From contig CAITSA010000004.1 of NCBI GenBank assembly GCA_903894955.1, positions 1 through 45,144 of the forward strand: 45,144 nucleotides of DNA, read 5' to 3'. Under the pieces are notes generated by a model that did no database searches, was not told the origin of the DNA, and saw only the letters and a program-made list of their open reading frames with translations. Position numbers and translations under genes: made by a program. This DNA is from an uncultured bacterium. GTDB taxonomy: Bacteria > Patescibacteriota > Minisyncoccia > Phycocordibacterales > UBA9973. Below, one piece after another: positions 1 to 7,953 of the stretch; within the stretch, counting starts at the first letter, position 1, and each line of letters starts with the position of its first letter.

Positions 1-30
1 AAGCAATTCTTACTTTGTATACACAAATCA

Positions 31-1128
31 ATGCAAAAGAAAAAAGTGAAAAAAGTCGATAAAACAGTAGGTGGAGTTGTGCTCGAAGATACCTTAAAAG
101 CAATTCAAACAAAATTTGGTGAAGGATCTATTATGAAATTCGGTGATTCGCCAAAAGTAGACATCAATACAATACCAACTGGTTCTATTGGTCTTGATAT
201 GGCGCTTGGTGTCGGAGGAATACCGCGTGGTAGAATTATAGAAATTTTTGGTCCAGAATCTTCTGGAAAAACAACTCTTTCTCTGCACATTGTAGCCGAA
301 GCTCAGAAAAAGGGTGGGGTTTGCGCTTATATAGATGCCGAACACGCAATGGATCCAGATTATACAAAAAAGCTTGGAGTCAATATAAATGATTTGCTTA
401 TTTCTCAACCAGATAATGGCGAGCAAGCCCTCGAAATTGTAGAGTCCTTGGTCCGAACTGGAAAAATTGATGTTATCGTCGTAGATTCCGTTGCTGCCTT
501 AACCCCTAAAGATGAAATCGAAGGCGATATGGGAGCATATCATGTTGGTAAACAAGCCCGTCTAATGTCTCAAGCCCTTCGCAAACTGACGGCTATCGTC
601 GCCCGATCTAAAACTGTTGTTATTTTTATAAATCAAATCCGCATGCAAATCGGAGTGATGTTTGGTAATCCAGAAACCACCCCAGGAGGAAAAGCCTTAA
701 AGTTTTATACTTCTGTTCGACTTGATATTCGAAAAATCGCCCAAATAAAAAAGGGAGAAGAAGTGGTGGGCAGTCGTACCCGTGTGAAGGTAGTAAAAAA
801 CAAAGTGGCCGCTCCATTTAAGCAGACAGAGTTTGATATTATTTACAACGAAGGTATTTCCAAAGAAGGTGAGATTATGGCTTTAGGAGAGAAGTTCAAA
901 ATTATAGAAAAGACTGGGAATTCGTATTTCTACCTGCCTGCCGGACAGGCAGGCACGCCAGCTGGCGAGAAAGCACCTGCCCGACACGCTGACGCGAGCC
1001 ATGCGGGCGGGGAAAAAATAAAATTGGGAGTAGGCTATGATTCTACCCGCACCTTCTTGAAAGAAAATAAAAAAACATCAGATCAAATCTTAAAAGAAAT
1101 TCGCAAAAAGTTTGCCGAGGAAGTATAA
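31..1128 (+). CDS. recA: RecA recombinase (with a ~25-aa in-frame insertion near the C-terminus)
   Basis: GPESSGKTT Walker [38 protein letters not shown] and [20 protein letters not shown] are RecA signatures. Confidence 0.98.
   Translation: MQKKKVKKVDKTVGGVVLEDTLKAIQTKFGEGSIMKFGDSPKVDINTIPTGSIGLDMALGVGGIPRGRIIEIFGPESSGKTTLSLHIVAEAQKKGGVCAYIDAEHAMDPDYTKKLGVNINDLLISQPDNGEQALEIVESLVRTGKIDVIVVDSVAALTPKDEIEGDMGAYHVGKQARLMSQALRKLTAIVARSKTVVIFINQIRMQIGVMFGNPETTPGGKALKFYTSVRLDIRKIAQIKKGEEVVGSRTRVKVVKNKVAAPFKQTEFDIIYNEGISKEGEIMALGEKFKIIEKTGNSYFYLPAGQAGTPAGEKAPARHADASHAGGEKIKLGVGYDSTRTFLKENKKTSDQILKEIRKKFAEEV
933..1012 (+). repeat. GC-rich palindromic element inserted in frame in recA
   Basis: CCTGCCTGCCGGACAGGCAGG hairpin, CGCCAGCTGGCG palindrome, then CCTGCCCGACACGCTGACGCGAGCCATGCGGGCGGG. 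Encodes [25 protein letters not shown] between the normally adjacent NSYFY and GEKI. Confidence 0.85.
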
Positions 1129-1186
1129 AGATATCTTTTTTTTCTTTTAATTTGATTTAATAAATTAATCTGTTAGTATATTGGTT

Positions 1187-1765
1187 ATGGCTCAATTAGA
1201 ATACAGTGCAATTCGTGAGAAAAAAATAATTATCCATGATGATGAACCATGCGAAGTGGTAGAGTCTCATGTCGCTCGCACCCAACAAAGAAAACCACAA
1301 AATCAAGTAAAATTACGAAGTTTAATATCTGGCAAGGTCTTCCCTGCCACATATCATGTTTCTGACTCTGCAATGGAGGCTGATGTTGCAAAACGTGAAA
1401 TTACTTTTTTATATTCTAATAAGGGTGAATTTTGGTTTTGTGACCCAGAAGATAAAAGTAAAAGATTTAAATTAGCCGAAAACCTTATTGGAAACACTGC
1501 TAAATTTTTAAAACAAAATGGAAATGTCACCGCCCTCGTCTGGGACAATGACGATGAAGAAACAATTATAAAAGTCACTCTACCTATTAAAATGGAATTT
1601 CTTATAAAAGAAGCTCCACCGGCTGTCCGAGGAGATACTTCAAAGGGTGGGATGAAGGTTATTACCTTAGAAAATGGTACAACTCTAAATGCACCGATGT
1701 TTATAAAAGAAGGAGATAAAGTAAGTATCAATACGGAAACTGGAGAATATGTAGAACGAGTATAA
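1187..1765 (+). CDS. efp: Elongation factor P-like protein with non-canonical tip loop
   Basis: EF-P architecture (GxPCEVVESHV..., C-terminal NGTTLNAPMFIKEGDKVSINTETGEYVERV). ATG at 1187 preferred over TTG at 1181. Confidence 0.88.
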   Translation: MAQLEYSAIREKKIIIHDDEPCEVVESHVARTQQRKPQNQVKLRSLISGKVFPATYHVSDSAMEADVAKREITFLYSNKGEFWFCDPEDKSKRFKLAENLIGNTAKFLKQNGNVTALVWDNDDEETIIKVTLPIKMEFLIKEAPPAVRGDTSKGGMKVITLENGTTLNAPMFIKEGDKVSINTETGEYVERV

Positions 1766-1780
1766 TTTTTAACCTATTAT

Positions 1781-2611
1781 TTATTTATAGATAAAACTTT
1801 TTTTAATAGTTCTTGGGTCAAGTAAAGGCAATTCTTTTGGCGCGTCTGATAGTTTACGAAGCCTAAAAGAACTACAATGATCTGCACGATTATCGGCAAA
1901 ACCCGGTACAAAAAACACCTCAATTAAATTGCTATATTCTTTTTCAATTTTTTCTGTCCAAACTTTTAAAAGATTATTGAAAGCAATTGGTGTCTGCACA
2001 AACATAATACCTTCTTCAGCAAGTAATTCATACCAAATTTTTAAAATTTTACTAACGGTATATGGTTCTATAGGAACAAATTCCAGACCTTTTGCCATAC
2101 GGGACACTATAAAGTCCACTTTTTTGCCTTGCAGTAACTTGTTCAGAGATTCATATGTTTTAAGGTCAAAAATATCACTTACTAATGTTTCGTGATTTAT
2201 TTTTTCATCTTTCTTCTGGGATCGAGCTAAATCTTTCCCCTCTCGGTGGTCCACAAGAGTAACTCCTACAGATTTAGCAAAAAACCCTCGTGGAAATGAT
2301 TTAAAAACACTGGAACCAATCCCTCCAAATTCTACCCCAATCGCTTTTCCCTTTTTGGTTTCAAGACATTCTTTGATATAACGTGTCAGGTTCTTATTTG
2401 ACCTCGGTAAAATATAATAAAATGATTCAGCAAAAGGTATTCCTTTAGAAGTAGAATAGTCATCTAAAGAGGAATCTAAGAAACCATAATGTTTATCTTT
2501 TTTTATTTTCTCTTTTCCGTAAATTTTAAAATTCTCAATTTTTTCTTGATTTCTTTTAATAACCTTTTCGCTTTCTTCTTTATTTGTTGGGAATCTTTCA
2601 AAATCACTCAT
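1781..2611 (-). CDS. Putative class I SAM-dependent methyltransferase-like protein
   Basis: GVEFGGIGSS glycine-rich motif, followed by a Rossmann-like pattern; start chosen at MSDFERF. Divergent. Confidence 0.5.
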   Translation of the reverse strand: MSDFERFPTNKEESEKVIKRNQEKIENFKIYGKEKIKKDKHYGFLDSSLDDYSTSKGIPFAESFYYILPRSNKNLTRYIKECLETKKGKAIGVEFGGIGSSVFKSFPRGFFAKSVGVTLVDHREGKDLARSQKKDEKINHETLVSDIFDLKTYESLNKLLQGKKVDFIVSRMAKGLEFVPIEPYTVSKILKIWYELLAEEGIMFVQTPIAFNNLLKVWTEKIEKEYSNLIEVFFVPGFADNRADHCSSFRLRKLSDAPKELPLLDPRTIKKSFIYK

Positions 2612-2645
2612 AAAAATATGATAACACAAAATTGAAAACCTAGCT

Positions 2646-2670
2646 CAAAAAAATCCTCTTCTGAGGATTG
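2646..2670 (-). terminator. Rho-independent terminator after rpsF-ssb-rpsR
   Basis: Minus strand AATCCTC-AGAA-GAGGATT followed by a T run. Confidence 0.8.
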
Positions 2671-2678
2671 TTTTAATT

Positions 2679-2879
2679 TTATTTAACCACGAAAGGCAGT
2701 AAGCCTAGAAATCGTGCATGTTTGATAGCATTCGCAAGTGCACGTTGATTCTTGGAAGTTACGCCTGTGCGTTTATGGCTCACTATTTTACCATTAGGAT
2801 TTAAAAATTTCTTTAAAATTTCAATATCCTTGTAATCTATATATTTTATATTGTTGGCTGAAAAATAATCTTGTTTCAT
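2679..2879 (-). CDS. rpsR: 30S ribosomal protein bS18
   Basis: 66 aa; IDYKDIEILKKFLNPNGKIVSHKRTGVTSKNQRALANAIKHARFLGLLPFV is S18. Confidence 0.97.
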   Translation of the reverse strand: MKQDYFSANNIKYIDYKDIEILKKFLNPNGKIVSHKRTGVTSKNQRALANAIKHARFLGLLPFVVK

Positions 2880-2894
2880 AATTTGGTTTTTTAA

Positions 2895-3350
2895 TTAAAA
2901 TGGAATGTCCTCAGGATTAATGTCTTCTTCTGGGTATTCTATAGAATCTACTTCTCCTCCTTCAGAAGCTGGGGCTTTTGACCCTGCGCTGGATGTTCCA
3001 ACACTTCCTCCTGTATTACCTCCCTTGGGACCAAACTGAGTACGATCAGCGACTATTTCTGTGCGGTATTTCTTCTCACCACTAGTCTTATCATCCCAAC
3101 TTCTAGTCTGCATTCTTCCTTCAATTAATATAGAACTTCCTTTTTTCATATATTGAGCCACTGTCTCTGCTTGGCGTCCGAAAACTACTATATTGTGATA
3201 ATCAGCTGATTCTTGACGTGCTCCATTTTTATCTTTCCAAACACGATTAGTAGCGATAGAAAATGTGCAAACTTTTATACCAGAAGGCAGTGAACGAAGT
3301 TCTGGATCACGAGTAAGATTTCCTATTAATATTGCTTTATTTAAATACAT
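2895..3350 (-). CDS. ssb: Single-stranded DNA-binding protein
   Basis: MYLNKAILIGNLTRDPELRSLPSG; acidic C-terminal tail ending EDIPF. Confidence 0.97.
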   Translation of the reverse strand: MYLNKAILIGNLTRDPELRSLPSGIKVCTFSIATNRVWKDKNGARQESADYHNIVVFGRQAETVAQYMKKGSSILIEGRMQTRSWDDKTSGEKKYRTEIVADRTQFGPKGGNTGGSVGTSSAGSKAPASEGGEVDSIEYPEEDINPEDIPF

Positions 3351-3355
3351 TTGGG

Positions 3356-3411
3356 TTAGGTTTTAGGTTCTAGCTTCTAGTCACTAGCACCTAGTTACTA
3401 ATAATTAGACT
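3356..3411. repeat. Heptanucleotide-periodic TAG/CTAG repeat
   Basis: TTAGGTT TTAGGTT CTAGCTT CTAGTCA CTAGCAC CTAGTTA CTAATAA TTAGACT: TA(G/A) in phase every 7 nt over 8 units, between rpsF and ssb. Confidence 0.85.
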
Positions 3412-3917
3412 GCGACCATCGCTTCTATTTCTTTATCAATTTCTTCTTTGTTGATAGGAACAGCTTTCTCATTTACATTCCTCTCTGTCTTTGTTTTTCT
3501 ATATGTCATCTCTCCGCGCACAAATCTTTTTGCATTGATTGTATTTTTTCTAACTGTTTTTAATATTAAAAATCGAACAAAATTAGGATCGAGGTCAAGG
3601 CGCTTTTTCAATTTCAAAATTTTATCTGAATCCATCGTAAACTTAACCCAACCAAAATACGCTGTTTTAAATTTATTACGTACATTAGCTACAACTTTAA
3701 CCATAGGATAAGCAAGATTTAACATCTTTGGCATTTCGTCAGAGATAGCAATACCATCTAGTGAAGAAATAAGTTCTTTTAAATTACCAACGGTAACTGG
3801 CACATCAAGCTCAGGAAGTGTAGGCACTAAAAGATAGCCAATCTCATAAACCCGAGAATTAGCATCTGTCTCTATTTTATTTTCATCTTTATTTTCCACT
3901 TCTGACATAGGTTTCAT
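3405..3917 (-). CDS. rpsF: 30S ribosomal protein bS6
   Basis: YEIGYLLVPTLPE..., MLNLAYPMVKV, and adjacency to ssb and rpsR. Confidence 0.85.
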   Translation of the reverse strand: MKPMSEVENKDENKIETDANSRVYEIGYLLVPTLPELDVPVTVGNLKELISSLDGIAISDEMPKMLNLAYPMVKVVANVRNKFKTAYFGWVKFTMDSDKILKLKKRLDLDPNFVRFLILKTVRKNTINAKRFVRGEMTYRKTKTERNVNEKAVPINKEEIDKEIEAMVAV

Positions 3918-3965
3918 ACTATCAAAAAGACCTTAAAAAGTAAAGTCTCAATGATTATTTATTAT

Positions 3966-4805
3966 TTAAATTCCAAATATTCGTTTAGCATTTGTGACAA
4001 CAGCTAGGGCAACTTCAGCTTCTCCTAGATTTTTTATCTCAGCAATTTTTCTGACAATTTCTTTCACATAAACAGGCTCATTACGCTTACCGCGATAAGG
4101 TACCGGAGCGACATAAGGAGAATCTGTATCAGTTAGGATCATGTCGAGTGGAATATTTTTAATAACTTCATTGTAGTGAAAGCCTGTTCCGTCCTTTTTA
4201 GGAGGGAAAGTGATAGCACCAGCAAACGAAACCATAAATCCAAAATCTACAAAACCTTTCGCTTCTTCCAATGTACCAGAAAAAAAGTGAACTACACCTT
4301 TTACTTTTGCGTATTCTTTTAAGATGTTTAAGGCATCAACATAGGCATCTCTGATGTGCAACATCAGAGGCTTATTAAGTTCATTGGCAAGTTCTATCTG
4401 TTTAATAAATACTTCCCTTTGTTTTGCGATTAATTCTTTCTCCGCATGATAATAATCTAGCCCACATTCACCAATAGCTACCACTTTTTTATCTTTTATA
4501 AATTCTCTATAAATATTTTTATCGAAAATTTCTCCACGAGAGGTAAATTCTCCTCCCTCTTCCCCTAACTCCTGTTTATCATGATGTGAAGCACTAGTAT
4601 GTATCGGATGCAATCCAATAACTGCATACACGCCCTCTTTGTATTTATTTGCTAGTTCAATCGCCTTTTTGGATGTATCTACTTGTGTACCAACATTTAT
4701 TACCCAAGTATCGTTTTCCAAGGCACGTTTAATTACCTCGTCTCTATCAGCGTCAAAAGCTTTAAAATTTACATGACTATGTATGTCTATATACTTGGGC
4801 ATCAT
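3966..4805 (-). CDS. tatD: TatD family hydrolase
   Basis: YIDIHSHVNF, AIGECGLDYYH, KPLMLHIRDA, VHFFSGT, LTDTDSPYVAP. Confidence 0.95.
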   Translation of the reverse strand: MMPKYIDIHSHVNFKAFDADRDEVIKRALENDTWVINVGTQVDTSKKAIELANKYKEGVYAVIGLHPIHTSASHHDKQELGEEGGEFTSRGEIFDKNIYREFIKDKKVVAIGECGLDYYHAEKELIAKQREVFIKQIELANELNKPLMLHIRDAYVDALNILKEYAKVKGVVHFFSGTLEEAKGFVDFGFMVSFAGAITFPPKKDGTGFHYNEVIKNIPLDMILTDTDSPYVAPVPYRGKRNEPVYVKEIVRKIAEIKNLGEAEVALAVVTNAKRIFGI

Positions 4806-4813
4806 AAATGCAA

Positions 4814-5200
4814 TTATACCCCCACCAGACCTCCCCCTACATTAGGGTGAGGCCCAGATGAAAGTTTCATTTTAATCTTCTTCAACACTTCGTCAATATT
4901 ACCACTTATCTCGCTATTCCAAAAACGCAAAATTTTTATGTCGTTCATCAATAAATAATTATCTCTTTCTTTATCATAGTCTTTATTTTTTAAATGCTGG
5001 GAACCATCTAATTCAATACCTATTCTTTTTTCTGAACAATAAAAATCTAAAATGTAAGGACCAGCAGAATATTGCCGAACAAATTTGAAACCTAGATTTT
5101 TTCTCCGCAAACTATTCCATAGTAATTTTTCTTCTTTGGTTTCATTGTGGCGTAGTTCTTTACGTCTTGGTTTAAATTTTGGATCATTATATAAAAACAT
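4814..5200 (-). CDS. DUF559 / Vsr-like endonuclease domain protein
   Basis: RHNETKEEKLLWNSLRRKNLGFKFVRQYSAGPYILDFYCSEKRIGIELDGSQH matches the DUF559 pattern; C-terminal tail is encoded inside the flanking repeat. Confidence 0.92.
   Translation of the reverse strand: MFLYNDPKFKPRRKELRHNETKEEKLLWNSLRRKNLGFKFVRQYSAGPYILDFYCSEKRIGIELDGSQHLKNKDYDKERDNYLLMNDIKILRFWNSEISGNIDEVLKKIKMKLSSGPHPNVGGGLVGV
4815..4852. repeat. Inverted repeat, DUF559 cassette, left end
   Basis: TATACCCCCACCAGACCTCCCCCTACATTAGGGTGAGG is nearly the reverse complement of 5215..5252. Confidence 0.9.
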
Positions 5201-5214
5201 ATGTATACATTTTC

Positions 5215-5252
5215 CCTCACCCTAAAGTAGGGGGAGGGTTAGGGTGGGGGTA
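5215..5252. repeat. Inverted repeat, DUF559 cassette, right end
   Basis: CCTCACCCTAAAGTAGGGGGAGGGTTAGGGTGGGGGTAT; matches the complement of 4815..4852 with a few mismatches and a 2-nt gap. Confidence 0.9.
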
Positions 5253-5253
5253 T

Positions 5254-6711
5254 TTAATCCTTTCGTAAAAACAAAGGTTTTTCTGGCTTTTTGTTTTCTT
5301 TAATTAATTTCTTTAAAATAATATTTGTCTCTGGCATTATTGGATTTAGCATCCGAGCTATCTCATACAAACAAATAACCATATCGGAAATCAAAACTTT
5401 TCCCTTTTCTTCATCTGTTTTCACCACCTTAAATGGTTCCCGCTCTTGAATAAATTTATCTAACTCCCCTATTTTATTCCAAACATGATCTACTGCTTGT
5501 TTAATATCAAACTTTTCAAAAAAATTAAAATATTCCGCAAAATCAGATTTCTCTGGAATTTCTGGACATTTATCTAAATATTTTTCAGATAAAGTTAAAA
5601 TACGACTGGCTAAATTCCCCAACCCGTTTGCTAATCCAGAATTGTAAGCTTCTTTAAACCTTTCCATTGTAAATGGACTATCCTCAAATGAGGATATTTC
5701 CCGCAAAAGAAAATAACGCAATGCATCAGGCCCATATTCTTTCACAATATCATTCGGATTAATTACATTACCAAGCGATTTTGACATTTTAATTCCTCCT
5801 TCACCAGTAATAAAACCATGATAAACAATCGTATCTGTCGTTGGTAAACCAGCAGACATCAACATCCCTTGCCACATCACAGACTGAAATTTAACCATAT
5901 CTTTACCGGCAGTCTGGACAGTTTTTCCGTCTTGCCAAAATTTTTCAAACTTTCCCTTACTATCGGGCCACCCTAAGGTGGAAATATAATTTATGAAAGC
6001 ACCAAACCAGACATACATAACTTGAGTGTCATCTCCGGGTATTGGTATACCCCAAGAAAAACGTTTTTTATTACGAGAAATTGAAAAATCTTCCATGCCA
6101 TTTTGTACAAAATCAATTGCCTCAATTCTCCTCCACTCTGGAAAAATTACTTTGTCCCCTGCAAGATATTCTAAAAGTTCTTTTTTGTATTTTGTTAATT
6201 TAAAAAAATAATTCTCTTCTTCAACCATCTCTAATTTTTGAGTTGGATGAAGAGAGCAAAAACCATTCATCAAATCTTTCTCAGTAATAAATCTTTCACA
6301 TCCCACACAATAAAGTCCTCTATATATTTTTTTATAGATATCTCCTTTTGCTTCACAAAGACGCCAAAATTCTTGCGCAGCCTTAATGTTTTCTTTGCTA
6401 GTAGTCCGAATAAAATTGTCATTAGAAAGATTTAAGGTTTCTTTTAAGTTCAGAAACTTTTCTGCATAATAATCAACATATTCTTGAACATTCTTGCCCT
6501 CTTTCTGACTTGCTTCCCAGATTTTCTGCCCATATTCATCTGTACCTGTACTAAAAAAAACATCTTTGCTCAAACGTTGATAGCGCGCAATAACATCTGA
6601 TTGCACAAGCTCAAGTGCAAAACCAATATGAGGATCAGCATTTACATAAGGAATAGTCGTCGTAATATAGAAACTTTTTTTATCGGGATTCATCCCGTTA
6701 GAAATTTTCAT
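5254..6711 (-). CDS. metG: Methionyl-tRNA synthetase
   Basis: FYITTTIPYVNADPHIGFALE, GTDEYGQKI, KMSKSLGN. Confidence 0.97.
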   Translation of the reverse strand: MKISNGMNPDKKSFYITTTIPYVNADPHIGFALELVQSDVIARYQRLSKDVFFSTGTDEYGQKIWEASQKEGKNVQEYVDYYAEKFLNLKETLNLSNDNFIRTTSKENIKAAQEFWRLCEAKGDIYKKIYRGLYCVGCERFITEKDLMNGFCSLHPTQKLEMVEEENYFFKLTKYKKELLEYLAGDKVIFPEWRRIEAIDFVQNGMEDFSISRNKKRFSWGIPIPGDDTQVMYVWFGAFINYISTLGWPDSKGKFEKFWQDGKTVQTAGKDMVKFQSVMWQGMLMSAGLPTTDTIVYHGFITGEGGIKMSKSLGNVINPNDIVKEYGPDALRYFLLREISSFEDSPFTMERFKEAYNSGLANGLGNLASRILTLSEKYLDKCPEIPEKSDFAEYFNFFEKFDIKQAVDHVWNKIGELDKFIQEREPFKVVKTDEEKGKVLISDMVICLYEIARMLNPIMPETNIILKKLIKENKKPEKPLFLRKD

Positions 6712-6775
6712 AAATAAAATCTAATAATTTTTTAAAGAATGAAACATGGTTTATATTATTTCTAACGGGATTCAT
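6684..6775. repeat. Palindromic repeat pair spanning the metG start and the upstream gene end
   Basis: CCCGTTAGAAAT (6694-6705) and ATTTCTAACGGG (6758-6769); extra CGGGATTCATCCCG hairpin at 6684-6697. Confidence 0.75.
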
Positions 6776-7844
6776 TTTTAGTTCGAGCTAAAATTTTATT
6801 TTTTTCAACATCACTTAAAAATTCCATCAAAATGACAGCCATCGGAATGGAAAGAATCGCTCCCCAAATTCCACCCAATTCAAAACCAACTACCACCGCT
6901 AGAATAATCACAATTGGAGAAAGACCCACTATCTTTTTTATCAAAAGCGGAGTAAATAGAAATACATCAAATTCATGAACAATGAGATAAGCTCCTAATA
7001 CCATGAAGGCACTACCAAATCCGTTAGAAAGATAAGAAAAAGCAAAAACCGGAATCATTGCTACCAAAATACCATAAGGAACCATCTCCATTATTCCAGT
7101 GATAATAGCGAGCAATAACGCATATTCTATCCCTAAAAGAGAAAGGATTAAATAAATGAGGACCCCAACAACAAAACCGAGAAGCATCTGCCCTTTAACC
7201 CAAAGACCTATTTTACGGCTTGCTCGTGTCCATAAGTCGACTATATAATCATCATATTCGATAGGAACGATGATGTGCAAAAAATTCTCTATCCCTTTTT
7301 CTTGAACTGAAAGATAAAAAGACACCAGAACAATTAAGATGCAATTGAAAATACTACCAAAAGACACAGAAAGAATTTGCACAAACCCACCAGAGAGATT
7401 CAGAACAAAGGCTTTTGACACAGACAAGAGGTTGGCAATTGAAATATGTCCAGAAAGAGCGCTGACAATATTTTTTGCACCGGAAAATGCTTCGTTTTGG
7501 AAAAAACTCAAGAAAGGAGCATCAGGGAAATAGGCTGAAAGAAAAGTGGAGAAATTATAAACTTCTGTTATTAAAAGCGGAGCAAAAAGGTAAAACAGTC
7601 CACCCAAAATAAGCAGGGATATAGCATAAAAAAGAACAATCCCAAAAACTCTATTTTTTATTCCTAGTTTGCGAAAATGCGGAACAGATGAATCTATAAA
7701 AGAAGCGATAACAATAGCGGTTAAAACCACCAAGACTAAATCTCTCAATAAATACAACAAAAATATAAAAAGAGGAACTAGGAAAAATTTTATGATGGTG
7801 CCGGTGGATATAGAAATATGAGAAATGTCACTTTTTTCAGCCAT
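6762..7844 (-). CDS. AI-2E family transporter (PerM-like permease)
   Basis: Multi-TM protein; VGVLIYLILSLLGIEYALLLAIITGIMEMVPYGILVAMIP and GFELGGIWGAILSIPMAVI are typical. Confidence 0.9.
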   Translation of the reverse strand: MAEKSDISHISISTGTIIKFFLVPLFIFLLYLLRDLVLVVLTAIVIASFIDSSVPHFRKLGIKNRVFGIVLFYAISLLILGGLFYLFAPLLITEVYNFSTFLSAYFPDAPFLSFFQNEAFSGAKNIVSALSGHISIANLLSVSKAFVLNLSGGFVQILSVSFGSIFNCILIVLVSFYLSVQEKGIENFLHIIVPIEYDDYIVDLWTRASRKIGLWVKGQMLLGFVVGVLIYLILSLLGIEYALLLAIITGIMEMVPYGILVAMIPVFAFSYLSNGFGSAFMVLGAYLIVHEFDVFLFTPLLIKKIVGLSPIVIILAVVVGFELGGIWGAILSIPMAVILMEFLSDVEKNKILARTKNESR

Positions 7845-7864
7845 AAAAACATAATACCATAAAA

Positions 7865-7902
7865 TATACCCCTCCCCAAATAAAGAGAGGATGCCGTAGT
7901 GG
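7865..7902. repeat. Partial TATACCCC-type repeat (possible remnant of the same family)
   Basis: TATACCCCTCCCCAAATAAAGAGAGGATGCCGTAGTGG resembles the ends at 4815 and 15389. Confidence 0.45.
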
Positions 7903-7953
7903 AAGATGTTAGAACTATGTTTGAAAGATTAAATGATACAAGTATTTATATTC

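Larger units (their letters stand above)
4814..5252. mobile_element. Putative DUF559 cassette with terminal inverted repeats
   Basis: Single ORF bounded by inverted repeats, inserted between tatD and metG; mobility is inferred. Confidence 0.6.

Noticed and set aside
94-426. ORFs antisense to recA and many other antisense ORFs in the supplied track (e.g. 1354-1731, 13171-13530, 28890-29363)
   Set aside because: They overlie strongly recognisable genes on the opposite strand, and their translations show no family motif; treated as spurious.
3356-3411. Telomere-like or CRISPR-like interpretation of the 7-nt repeat
   Set aside because: Units are too short and degenerate for CRISPR, there are no spacers, and the location is internal to a ribosomal protein operon.
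4515-4605. Extra segment in TatD (SASHHDKQELGEEGGEFTSRGEIFD)
   Set aside because: It has no clear palindrome, and I recall similar segments in related TatD proteins, so it is likely native rather than an inserted element.
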